DNA from: VXYL01 sp965199945
GTDB lineage: Bacteria; Pseudomonadota; Gammaproteobacteria; Pseudomonadales; Azotimanducaceae
NCBI GenBank assembly: GCA_965199945.1
Contig: OZ241354.1
Location: 1,426,001 to 1,490,000 of the forward strand
Direction of reading: 5' to 3'
Length of the DNA: 64,000 nucleotides
Positions 25,208 through 32,855 of the stretch are shown here, piece after piece. Positions within the stretch are counted from its first letter, which is position 1; each line of letters begins with the position of its first letter. The position numbers and the translations under genes were made by a program. The notes under the pieces were generated by a model. That model was not told where the DNA came from and did no database searches. It worked only from the letters and a program-made list of their open reading frames with translations.

Positions 25208-25235
25208 ACTTCGCATAATGTATATTATGTTAAAT
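25208..25235 (+). other. dif: dif site (XerC/XerD chromosome dimer resolution)
   Basis: A 28-base site in a short AT-rich gap. The XerC arm is ACTTCGCATAA (25208-25218), the 6-base centre TGTATA (25219-25224) and the XerD arm TTATGTTAAAT (25225-25235). From the centre onward it is identical to Escherichia coli dif as I recall it, and it differs only in the first bases of the XerC arm. FtsK-activated XerCD resolves chromosome dimers here, so the site marks the replication terminus. A partial second XerC-like arm (ACTTCGC) follows at 25241. Five GGGNAGGG motifs found upstream on the plus strand point toward the site. Confidence 0.93.
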
Positions 25236-25324
25236 TATGTACTTCGCGTAGCAAGTAGCCGCCGCTTCGGTGTATCCCTGCGGCAACAGACCAACGAATC
25301 CCCCTCGCAGTTGATCCGCTCACT

Positions 25325-26206
25325 TCACGGTGCCGCCGCCGTGATGGTCACCCGCCAGCCCAGCCCGGACGAGATGCCGTAGCGGCCGGCGAAGTCCGCC
25401 TGGTTGAGCGCGATGGCCAAGTTGCCGATGCTGTTGACGTAGAGCAGCGGCTCCCCAACCTGCACGTCCGCGAAGGTGTCGCACAGCCGCACCGCGCCGG
25501 CGAAGCGCCGTTCGCCATCAGGTGCCGCGATGGCCACGGCGTAGGTCGATCCCACGCTCAGCCCTGCCTCGGCGGCCGGAATGTCCGTCCAGACGTTGCC
25601 GAACTGCGGATCGAGGACCGGAATGCCGCCTGTTGCCGCGCCATCGCCGAAGGTCGGCATCGAGCGGCGCAGCAGCACTGCGGCAGTCTCTTCGCCGATG
25701 TCATCGAAGCGCAGCTGCGCCGCCGCCAGCATGGCGCCGACGTGGACGTACAGGTCGCGGCCATGGAAGGTGTGCGAGTCGGCTGAACCCGGCAGCCGGT
25801 ACTTGCTCTCGTCGATGCGCCGCACCGCGGCGATGCCTGGGCGTTCATGCAGCAGCGTCAGCGTGCCGTTGTTCGGCGTCACCACCAACTGTCCGCCGGC
25901 GAGCTGCGCCACCACGGACTCGCGTTCGGAGCCGACGCCGGGATCGACCACTGAGACGAAGACCGTCTGGCGCGGCCAGTAGTCCATTACCGCTTGCAAA
26001 CGATAGGCGGCCTGCCAGATGTCGAACGCGGGAACCTCGTGCGTCAAGTCGTCGATGACGAGATTCGGCGACACGAGCCGGGCGACGCCGCGCATCGCCC
26101 CCACGGCGTGGTCGCGCAGCCCGAAGTCGGTCTGCAGCACCAGCGTGCTCGAAGCAGACGCCTGGCCGCCGACGGCCGCCGCCAGTCCCAATGCCAACCA
26201 GATCAT
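25325..26206 (-). CDS. exported SAM hydrolase-like protein (DUF62 family)
   Basis: A 293-aa member of the S-adenosylmethionine hydroxide adenosyltransferase (DUF62) family, whose members hydrolyse SAM to adenosine and methionine. Motifs are LVLQTDFGLRDHAVGAMRG near residue 22, DLTHEVPAFDIWQAAYRL, VFVSVVDPGVGSERESV, LVVTPNNGTLTLL and HTFHGRDLYVHVGAMLAAA. The C-terminal beta domain ends VTITAAAP. ATG 26206 gives a signal peptide (MIWLALGLAAAVGGQASAS), which is unusual for a SAM-using enzyme. It follows gspM by 14 bases and so appears to be the last gene of the secretion operon. The reason for that link is unknown. Confidence 0.85.
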   Translation of the reverse strand: MIWLALGLAAAVGGQASASSTLVLQTDFGLRDHAVGAMRGVARLVSPNLVIDDLTHEVPAFDIWQAAYRLQAVMDYWPRQTVFVSVVDPGVGSERESVVAQLAGGQLVVTPNNGTLTLLHERPGIAAVRRIDESKYRLPGSADSHTFHGRDLYVHVGAMLAAAQLRFDDIGEETAAVLLRRSMPTFGDGAATGGIPVLDPQFGNVWTDIPAAEAGLSVGSTYAVAIAAPDGERRFAGAVRLCDTFADVQVGEPLLYVNSIGNLAIALNQADFAGRYGISSGLGWRVTITAAAP

Positions 26207-26220
26207 GCGCTTCCTCGTGC

Positions 26221-26733
26221 CTACCGCAACGTGAACCTGGCGTTGACGACCCCGTCGTCGTGGCGGTCGATGCGGGCATTGACGATCTGCACGCCGTGCG
26301 TCGTCTCCAAATCGCTGGTCCAGCCAATGACCTTCGCGAACGGCTGCGCTTCCACTTGCACGCTGATGCCGCTCGCCTCGGGCTGGATGCGGCGCAGCGG
26401 CAGCCCGACATCGCGGGCGGCGGCGCTGATCGTCGAGATGGCGGCGCCCGGTTCCGGTGCTCCCGCCCCCGCGCGGCGGGCCGCGACGGCGGCGCCGCGA
26501 TTGGCCTGCAACCATTCGAGGTCGCCGCGCTCGCGGGCGTAGCGCGCCAGGGCGTCGCTGCGGAAGCCGACCAGGGACGTGGCGAGACTGTAGAGCAGCG
26601 CCGCGCCGAGCGCTGCAAGGCAGGCGCCGATCAGCAGCCGTTCCCGGGGCGCGAGCGCGTCGACGCGCTTGCGCAGCGGCGAGCGCTGCCAGGCATCCGC
26701 AAGGGCGCGGGCAACGGAAGACAGCGCGACCAC
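26221..26733 (-). CDS. gspM: type II secretion protein GspM
   Basis: A 170-aa inner-membrane assembly-platform protein. The N-terminal cytoplasmic part (WQRSPLRKRVDALAPRERLL) is followed by one membrane helix (LIGACLAALGAALLYSLATSL). A periplasmic ferredoxin-like domain follows, with ISTISAAARDVGLPLRRIQPE and FAKVIGWTSDLETTHGVQI. It binds GspL, whose gene ends one base upstream. The match rests on topology, these motifs and position. Confidence 0.88.
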   Translation of the reverse strand: MVALSSVARALADAWQRSPLRKRVDALAPRERLLIGACLAALGAALLYSLATSLVGFRSDALARYARERGDLEWLQANRGAAVAARRAGAGAPEPGAAISTISAAARDVGLPLRRIQPEASGISVQVEAQPFAKVIGWTSDLETTHGVQIVNARIDRHDDGVVNARFTLR

Positions 26734-26734
26734 C

Positions 26735-28003
26735 CTACCCGCCTGTGGAGATTCTCAGATTGGCGCGCACGCGGGATTCGTGCTGTTCGGCGGAAACGAC
26801 GACGAGTTCCATGCCTCTGCCGCTGAACGCCGCGCGCACTTCCTCGAGCGCGTCGTAGTCCGCGACCACCACTTCGGCGCCGAAGCCGCCACGCTCCGAA
26901 TAGGACAGGCCAAGCAGTTCGTGCGCCTTCGTGAGCGCCCCCAGGGCATCGCCGAAGATGGCGGCCAGTCGATGGAAGTCGGAGACCTGCGCCGGCCCTT
27001 GGCCAAGCCGCTGCCGCATGCGGCGCGCCGGGTTGCCGGGAACGCGCTGCACGTCGTAGACCTCGCGGTAGATGCCGTTCGCCTCGCTGCGCAGCGCATC
27101 GGCCTTGCCGGCGGCCCAGAACCCCTGTGCCGCGAACAACGCGAGCGCCAGTACGCCCCAAGCAACCACGCCGGCGGCGACCGCCCGCCACCGCCGCCAA
27201 TTGCCGGCGCTGCCCCGCTTCGCCGCGTAGGCGCCTTGCAGCAGGTTGACGGCATCGGAGTCGTCCACGCACTCGGCGAGCGCCTGCAACGGCGATTCGC
27301 CGATCTGCACGGTCTGCACATGCAGCGGGTCGAAGCCGGTCTCGCTCAAGCCCAGGTCGCCGAGGTCGCCATTGATCTGCAGCAGGGTCGGCGCGTCGTT
27401 CTCGCCCGGTTCGGCGCCCTCCCCTTCGCCAAGTTCGGCGCACAGCCCGGCCAAGGCGACCAGGAGATTCGGCAAATCGACGCTGGCGGTCTGCGCCTCG
27501 GTGCGAATCAACGCCGCCTGCGGGCAATAGAGTACGCTCGCCTGGTTCGCCGCCACAGGCAGCGCCATGGCATCCGCGGTCATGAATCCGGGCGTTGCGC
27601 CGGCGTCTTCGAGCAGCGCCAGCCAATCCGCCATCTTTGTCTGCGGCGCGACGAGGCAGCGCACTGGCTGGTTGCGCTGGATCGGGCCGCACGCCACGTG
27701 CATGGCCTCGATGTCGCCGGTGACGTATTCCTCGATGGCGTAGGGCGCCGCACGTCGAATCTGGTTCGCGTTGCGCCCCGGCACGGTGCAGCTCAAGGCC
27801 ACGGCCTCGGACGCCGGGACGAAGACGACGACCTTGGCCGGATCGTCCGCCCAGGGCGCTTCCCGGGCCAGGACGTCCGCCAGCTCCTCGGCTGACGCGA
27901 GACCGCTTGCGGAGACGGTTTGATCGCCGCCGCGCACCAGCCATCCGACGGCGGGCGCGTGGCCGTCCTGGTCGTCGGTGAACGCGAGGAACAGGCGCGG
28001 CAT
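26735..28003 (-). CDS. gspL: type II secretion protein GspL
   Basis: A 422-aa bitopic protein that links the GspE ATPase to the membrane platform. The cytoplasmic actin-like domain shows VVVFVPASEAVALSCTVPG, NQIRRAAPYAIEEYVTGDIE and an extended region with acidic insert (GEGEGAEPGENDA). A membrane helix (AAGVVAWGVLALALFAAQGFW) near residue 280 precedes the periplasmic domain (GQGPAQVSDFHRLAAIFGDAL). It is placed between gspK and gspM, as usual. Confidence 0.92.
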   Translation of the reverse strand: MPRLFLAFTDDQDGHAPAVGWLVRGGDQTVSASGLASAEELADVLAREAPWADDPAKVVVFVPASEAVALSCTVPGRNANQIRRAAPYAIEEYVTGDIEAMHVACGPIQRNQPVRCLVAPQTKMADWLALLEDAGATPGFMTADAMALPVAANQASVLYCPQAALIRTEAQTASVDLPNLLVALAGLCAELGEGEGAEPGENDAPTLLQINGDLGDLGLSETGFDPLHVQTVQIGESPLQALAECVDDSDAVNLLQGAYAAKRGSAGNWRRWRAVAAGVVAWGVLALALFAAQGFWAAGKADALRSEANGIYREVYDVQRVPGNPARRMRQRLGQGPAQVSDFHRLAAIFGDALGALTKAHELLGLSYSERGGFGAEVVVADYDALEEVRAAFSGRGMELVVVSAEQHESRVRANLRISTGG

Positions 28004-28062
28004 TAAGGACCTCGAACGAACAGACGCTGGAGCCCGCTCAACGGGCGCTTGAGCAGAGTCGA

Positions 28063-29172
28063 TTAAAGCGCATCCGCCTCGTCGTTGGAACGTCCTTGGG
28101 CATCGTCGGCGTCGTCCTCGGCGTCGGCAGCGACCTCCTCATGCGCCTCGAAGGGCTCGCCGAAGTTGCGGGAGAGCAGCGTCAAGCGGCCGGTGTCTGG
28201 GTCCCGGTGCAGGTCGGAGGTCAGCTCGACTTGCGTGTCGCGGAGCACCACGCGCACCTGCACGCGAAAGAAGTCGCTGCGCACGTCGAGTGCGCCGGCG
28301 CTCTCGCCGAGGGCCGCGTATTCGGCGATGACCGACTCCACGTCGTCGAAGTCGCGGATTTCCGCAGCGAGCAGCTGCGCCTCGCCCACGGCGAAGTTCG
28401 GCGCCAGGGCACCGAGGACTTCCGGCGTGGCGGTGTTGATGTTGATGCGCTGGTCGAGAAGCGGCAGCACGGCGACGTGCGGGCGCAGCGCCGCGATCTG
28501 TTCCGTGGACAAGGACGCGGCAACGGTGAGCTCCGAGAAGTGGTAGGCGCGCTGGTTGGCGCTGCGCAGGGGCGGTTCGCGCAGCAGGTAGTCGGCGTCT
28601 TCGGCGCCGTAGCCGGTGATTTCCTGATCGGCGTCCACCCAGTCGCGCCAGGCGTCCGCCACCCGCCGTTCGATGCCGAAGTTGGCGAACAGGCGCTCGA
28701 GGCGGGCGACCTCCTGTGCGCTTTGCGGCCCGGCCACGGCGTTGAGATTGAAGCGTCCACGCAAGTCGTCGATGCGCATCTCCAAGCTGCCGCCGTCGAT
28801 GTCGAACGCCGAGCGGAGAACGCCATTGGCTGCGCCCTCTCCCTCCGTGTTCGTCTCGGGGTCGGCGTGGGCGGGCTGGCCGTCGTCGTCGCGCGCGTCG
28901 CCGCCGGCCCAGGACTCGAACAAGGTGTCCTTGCCGCGGGTCTCCTCGTCCTCCCAGTCCGCGTACAGCACTTGCCGTGCGTACGCCTCGCCGCCCAAGG
29001 CGTACTGGCGGGCCTGGGCGCCGTCCAGGGTCTGCCGGCTCTGGGACACGCTCAGCGCATGGCGGGCGATGATCTCGTAGCCGAGGGCCGTGGCAACGGC
29101 GACGACCGCCAAGGCGCCGATCAACGCCAGGCCGCGCGCAGGCTGCATTGCCGCCATTCTCAAGCTGCTCAA
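28063..29172 (-). CDS. gspK: type II secretion minor pseudopilin GspK
   Basis: A 369-aa minor pseudopilin, the largest of the tip complex (GspH/I/J/K). It has a hydrophobic N-terminal helix (PARGLALIGALAVVAVATAL) after a short leader, and then the long helix QSRQTLDGAQARQYALGGEAY. DLRGRFNLNAVAG and the saposin-like region RININTATPEVLGALAPNF are both typical of GspK. As in other GspK proteins, the residue at mature position 5 is not the Glu of major pilins. It overlaps gspJ by 4 bases. The C-terminus is very acidic. Confidence 0.92.
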   Translation of the reverse strand: MSSLRMAAMQPARGLALIGALAVVAVATALGYEIIARHALSVSQSRQTLDGAQARQYALGGEAYARQVLYADWEDEETRGKDTLFESWAGGDARDDDGQPAHADPETNTEGEGAANGVLRSAFDIDGGSLEMRIDDLRGRFNLNAVAGPQSAQEVARLERLFANFGIERRVADAWRDWVDADQEITGYGAEDADYLLREPPLRSANQRAYHFSELTVAASLSTEQIAALRPHVAVLPLLDQRININTATPEVLGALAPNFAVGEAQLLAAEIRDFDDVESVIAEYAALGESAGALDVRSDFFRVQVRVVLRDTQVELTSDLHRDPDTGRLTLLSRNFGEPFEAHEEVAADAEDDADDAQGRSNDEADAL

Positions 29173-29942
29173 GCCGCGCCCGTGCGCTTCAAGCGCGGCG
29201 CCGCGGAGACCTCCGTCGTCTCCGGCGCCGTCGGTTCCTCGCGTGCCGGGGCGTCCGGCTCGTCTTCGTCGTCGAGCTCGCCGTCTTCGGGTTCGGCCAG
29301 GTCGGCCGGCGTCGGCACCAGCAGCAGGCGCTCGATGCGCCCATAGGTCTCGGTGTCGATGTTGAAGCCGATGGCGGCGAGCTGCCCGCGCGCGTCGAAG
29401 TTCGAGCGGGGCCAGAACCGATGCTCCTGGCCACTGTCGTCGTAGGCCACGAACTCCGCCTCGCGCACCTCCGCAAGCAGCGTCTGGACGACCGGTTCGC
29501 TGCTCGGCGCGCGGTCGAGGACGTCCCAGAACAGCCGAATCAGCCGGCCGTCCTCAAAGACATAGGAGACCCGCTGCAGTTCCGAACGCGCCGCAGCCAA
29601 GGGGTTCTGCCAGCCTTGGCGGGTGATTTCCAGCAGCGAACCGTCGCCCACCGACGCCGCGGCGCGCGTGTCGCCGAGCTCGTCGCGCACCGCGCGGTGG
29701 ACGAGCTGTTCGACGTCGCGCTGCACGATGAACAGGGCCCGCTGCAAGTCGGCGAAGGAGTCGCTGCGGCTGTGCATCGTTTCGGCCACGTCGACCATGC
29801 CGGCGAGAATGCGGCTCGACATCACGCCGATGGCGGCGAAGACGGCGAGCGCGACGAGCACTTCCAGCAAGGTGAAGGCGCGCCTTGGAGGGCGCGTTCG
29901 AGTTGCTGCGCAACTCGGCGCTTGTCGCGAAATCCGGCTCAT
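29169..29942 (-). CDS. gspJ: type II secretion minor pseudopilin GspJ
   Basis: A 257-aa minor pseudopilin. ATG 29942 has GGAGG upstream and gives a prepilin leader ending PPRRAFTLLEVLVALAVFAA, with Phe at +1 and Glu at +5 of the mature protein. Family segments are FADLQRALFIVQRDVEQLVHR and GRLIRLFWDVLDRAPSSEP. The tail after residue 220 is rich in Glu, Asp and Pro and is not typical. An in-frame upstream extension to 30101 would overlap gspI and is rejected. Confidence 0.9.
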   Translation of the reverse strand: MSRISRQAPSCAATRTRPPRRAFTLLEVLVALAVFAAIGVMSSRILAGMVDVAETMHSRSDSFADLQRALFIVQRDVEQLVHRAVRDELGDTRAAASVGDGSLLEITRQGWQNPLAAARSELQRVSYVFEDGRLIRLFWDVLDRAPSSEPVVQTLLAEVREAEFVAYDDSGQEHRFWPRSNFDARGQLAAIGFNIDTETYGRIERLLLVPTPADLAEPEDGELDDEDEPDAPAREEPTAPETTEVSAAPRLKRTGAA

Positions 29943-29965
29943 CCGTGGAGGTCCTCCCGAGATCG

Positions 29966-30424
29966 CTAATGTTGGCCGACGAAGGCCGTCAAGGTGTCCA
30001 AGGGGCCGATGTCGCGGCCGTCCCTCACCGCGTAGACGGAGACCTCGACGCGTCGCAGCGCGGGGCTGCTGGTGGACGCGGTGCGGCGCACGACGCGCCA
30101 TCGCCGCTCGCCTTGCACCACCATGCCGCGTCTGCTGCCGAGGGGAATGTCGTTGCCGCGTTCGGCGCCGCGGTTTCCGTCGGCGCCTTGGGCGTCGGCT
30201 GCGCGAACGCGCCGCTCCAAGCGCATTCCGGCGATCTCGTTCTCCGCCACCCAGCGCGCCAGCGTGCGTTCCTCTAGGTTGTAGAGCTGGCGGGCGCTGT
30301 CGCCGCTGCGGCCGAGCACCGCGACGGCGACGACAGCGAGCACCGCCAGCGCGATCATCAACTCGAGGAGCGTGAACGCGCGTGGAGCACGCCGCGCACC
30401 GTCCGCTGCTGGCCTCGCTACCAT
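29966..30424 (-). CDS. gspI: type II secretion minor pseudopilin GspI
   Basis: A 152-aa minor pseudopilin with prepilin cleavage motif RRAPRAFTLLELMIALAVLA (Glu at mature +5). The family sequence LEERTLARWVAENEIAGMRLE follows. A basic/acidic insert (RRVRAADAQGADGNRGAERG) precedes the strand WRVVRRTASTSSPALRRVEV. It overlaps gspH by 7 bases, indicating coupling. Confidence 0.9.
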   Translation of the reverse strand: MVARPAADGARRAPRAFTLLELMIALAVLAVVAVAVLGRSGDSARQLYNLEERTLARWVAENEIAGMRLERRVRAADAQGADGNRGAERGNDIPLGSRRGMVVQGERRWRVVRRTASTSSPALRRVEVSVYAVRDGRDIGPLDTLTAFVGQH

Positions 30425-31074
30425 CGCGTCCTTCGGTCGCGCTCGGCGCGCTGGTCCGCCTCTTCTCTGGTCAAGGCGCGAACGCGCTCGATGCCATCCG
30501 ACTGCACCACCCAGGCTGGCGTTCCGGGGCTGGAGACGACGATGCGGTGGGGCGTGATCTCGCCGCCGGGCAAGAGCGCGACAGCCGGCCAGTCGACGCG
30601 CTCGTCATCGTCGCTCGCATCGGCGGAGCCGCCTTGCGAGGAACGTCCTGCGCGACTTGCTTCGCCTGCCGATGCCAAGCCTCTAGCCGACGCGAGAGCG
30701 TCTTGGGCGCGGTTCCCACCGCCGAAGGCCATGTCCACCTCGAACTCGACGCCCTGCTCCGCCCGCCAAAAGCCGAAAGGCCGCCGCGCGACATCCTCCC
30801 AGCGACCAGTGGCGCGCAAGTGGCGCTTGAACGCGTAGCCGTTGCCGGCGAAAGCGACGCCCCATGTCTCGTTGCGCTGCGCCGCTTCGGTGCGCGCCTG
30901 CTCGACGGCCACGGCGAGCCGTTCCGCTTCGGTCTGCACCCGCCGGTGCCGTCCGGCGTCGGAGAAGCCGGCCACCACCGCGCCGGCGAGGATGCCGACG
31001 ATGGCAAGCACCAGCAGCAGCTCGAGCAGGCTGAAGCCGGGCGACGGCGCGACGGCGCAAGGGCGCGCCGGCAT
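30418..31074 (-). CDS. gspH: type II secretion minor pseudopilin GspH
   Basis: A 218-aa minor pseudopilin. The leader ends in PSPGFSLLELLLVLAIVGIL with the +5 Glu. RVQTEAERLAVAVEQARTEAA and WGVAFAGNGYAFKRHLRATGRW follow, as in GspH. A Ser/Ala/Asp-rich insert (about residues 125-160) makes it longer than usual. It lies 4 bases after gspG. Confidence 0.9.
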   Translation of the reverse strand: MPARPCAVAPSPGFSLLELLLVLAIVGILAGAVVAGFSDAGRHRRVQTEAERLAVAVEQARTEAAQRNETWGVAFAGNGYAFKRHLRATGRWEDVARRPFGFWRAEQGVEFEVDMAFGGGNRAQDALASARGLASAGEASRAGRSSQGGSADASDDDERVDWPAVALLPGGEITPHRIVVSSPGTPAWVVQSDGIERVRALTREEADQRAERDRRTRW

Positions 31075-31078
31075 CGGC

Positions 31079-31555
31079 CTACAGGTCCGCGTACGCCAAG
31101 TCCGCGGCTTCGTCTTCGCCGCCCTCCTCGCCGTCCGCGGCCAGCGACGCGAGCTCGAACGAGCCGCCGTCGCTGACGTACACGAAGTCGTTGCCCCACT
31201 GGTCCACCGGCATCTTCTTCAAATAAGGCTCCGGCCCCCAGTTCCTCGGCTCGGGAAAGCCGGAAGGCTTGGCGATGAGCGCGTCCAGCCCTTGGTCGGT
31301 GGATGGATAGGCGCCGTTGTCCAAGCGGTACATGTCGAGGGCGTTGCCGATGGCCAAGAGGTCGCTGCGCGTCACTTCGCGCCGCGCCGTGTCCGGCCGC
31401 CCCATCACGTTGGGCGCGATCACCGACACGAGGATGCCGATGATGATGACCACCACCATGATCTCGATGAGCGTGAGACCGCGGCTGCGCCGGGCCGAGC
31501 GATCCGTCCGCCCCGCCGTTGCCGCCTGCCGCTGCATTGCCCTCTTCCGCCCCAT
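31079..31555 (-). CDS. gspG: type II secretion major pseudopilin GspG
   Basis: A 158-aa major pseudopilin that polymerises into the secretion pseudopilus. The leader ends RRSRGLTLIEIMVVVIIIGI, with +5 Glu. The hallmark core MGRPDTARREVTRSDLLAIG, LDMYRLDNGAYPSTDQGLDAL and GPEPYLKKMPVDQWGNDFVY contains the calcium-site region typical of GspG. An acidic C-terminal extension (ADGEEGGEDEAADL) is not usual. The start at 31555 was chosen for leader length. Confidence 0.95.
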   Translation of the reverse strand: MGRKRAMQRQAATAGRTDRSARRSRGLTLIEIMVVVIIIGILVSVIAPNVMGRPDTARREVTRSDLLAIGNALDMYRLDNGAYPSTDQGLDALIAKPSGFPEPRNWGPEPYLKKMPVDQWGNDFVYVSDGGSFELASLAADGEEGGEDEAADLAYADL

Positions 31556-31581
31556 TCGCTGCTCCTCCTCAAGCGAGCGGC

Positions 31582-32814
31582 TCAGACGACCAGCTGGTTC
31601 ATGTTCAGGATGGGCACCAGAATCGCCAGCACGATGGTCAGCACCACGCCGGCCATGAACAGTAGCATCAACGGCTGGAAAAGCTGAACAAGGGTGGTGA
31701 CCAGCCGGTCGAGTTCCTGCTGCTGGTACTGCGCGACCTTGGCCAGCATTGCGTCGAGCTCGCCGCTCGCCTCCCCGCTGGCGATCATGTGCAGGAACAT
31801 CGGCGGAAAGTGGCCGACGGCGTCGAGCGCGTTGCGCAGACTCGCCCCTTCGCTGACGCGCAGCACCGCGTCGGCCAGGCGTCGCTTCAGCCAGCTGTTC
31901 GCCACCGTTTCGGTGGCGATGCGCATGGCGTCCACCAGCGGCACGCCGCTGCTCGTGAGGATGGCCAAGGTCGCGGCGTAGCGGCTGGCGTTGCCGCCGC
32001 GCACGATCTTGCCGAACACCGGCAGGGCCAGGCAGCGGCGATGCCAGCGCAGGCGCACTTCGGGGCGGGCGAAGATCCAGCGCCCGGCGGCGACGAGCGC
32101 GGCGCCGCCGGCAAGCGCCAGCCACCAGTAGCCGACCAGCATGTCGCTCAAGGCGATCAGCGCCGACGTCAGAAACGGCAGCTCCTGGCCGGTGTCGGCG
32201 AAGACGTCGACGATGTCCGGCACCACGTAGACCATCAGCGCCGCGACGATGCCCAGCGAGACGATGAACAACAGCACCGGATAGAACAGCGCCATCTGCA
32301 CGTTGCGCAGGGATTGGTAGTGCTGCTCGGTGTGCTCGGCGAGATTGGCGAGCACCACGTGCAGGAAGCCGGACTGTTCGCCAGCCGCCACAGTGGAGCG
32401 GTACATGGCGGAAAAGGCGTCCGGGGCTTCGCCCAAGGCCATCGCCAGCGCGTGGCCTTCGAGCACCCGTGCGCGCACGTTCATCACCAGTGCCGACAGG
32501 CGGCGCTTCTCGGACTGGCGGGCGATCGTGTGCAGGCACTCCTCCACCGGCAGGCCGGCGGCGAGCAGGGTGGACATCTGGCGCGTGAAGAGCGCGAGGT
32601 CCAAGGGCGACATGACGCGCCGAAAGCCGCTCGGCAGCCGCAGGCTGCGGCCGTTCTCGACGGCTGCCGAGCCGGATGCCGCCGGCGCCACCTGCATGGG
32701 CGCCAGAGCGCGGTCGCGCAGCGCCTGGCGCACGTGGCGGGCGCTGTCTCCCTCCACCACGCCCTTGCGCTGGCGCCCGTTGGCGTCGATTGCCGTGTAT
32801 TCGTAGGCCGCCAT
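31582..32814 (-). CDS. gspF: type II secretion inner-membrane protein GspF
   Basis: A 410-aa polytopic platform protein with two GspF domains. The N-terminal part reads YEYTAIDANGRQRKGVVEGD and LALFTRQMSTLLAAGLPVEE. It repeats later in GNASRYAATLAILTSSGVPL. Membrane helices include VLLFIVSLGIVAALMVYVV, WWLALAGGAALVAAGRWIF and LLFMAGVVLTIVLAILVPIL. It works with GspE and GspL. Confidence 0.95.
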   Translation of the reverse strand: MAAYEYTAIDANGRQRKGVVEGDSARHVRQALRDRALAPMQVAPAASGSAAVENGRSLRLPSGFRRVMSPLDLALFTRQMSTLLAAGLPVEECLHTIARQSEKRRLSALVMNVRARVLEGHALAMALGEAPDAFSAMYRSTVAAGEQSGFLHVVLANLAEHTEQHYQSLRNVQMALFYPVLLFIVSLGIVAALMVYVVPDIVDVFADTGQELPFLTSALIALSDMLVGYWWLALAGGAALVAAGRWIFARPEVRLRWHRRCLALPVFGKIVRGGNASRYAATLAILTSSGVPLVDAMRIATETVANSWLKRRLADAVLRVSEGASLRNALDAVGHFPPMFLHMIASGEASGELDAMLAKVAQYQQQELDRLVTTLVQLFQPLMLLFMAGVVLTIVLAILVPILNMNQLVV

Positions 32815-32855
32815 TGAACGAAGAGCGCGGACTTGAGGCCGAGACGACTTCGCCG

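Noticed and set aside
25241..25251. Second dif site
   Set aside because: Only the first seven bases of a XerC arm are matched; there is no centre or XerD arm, so it is at most a relic.
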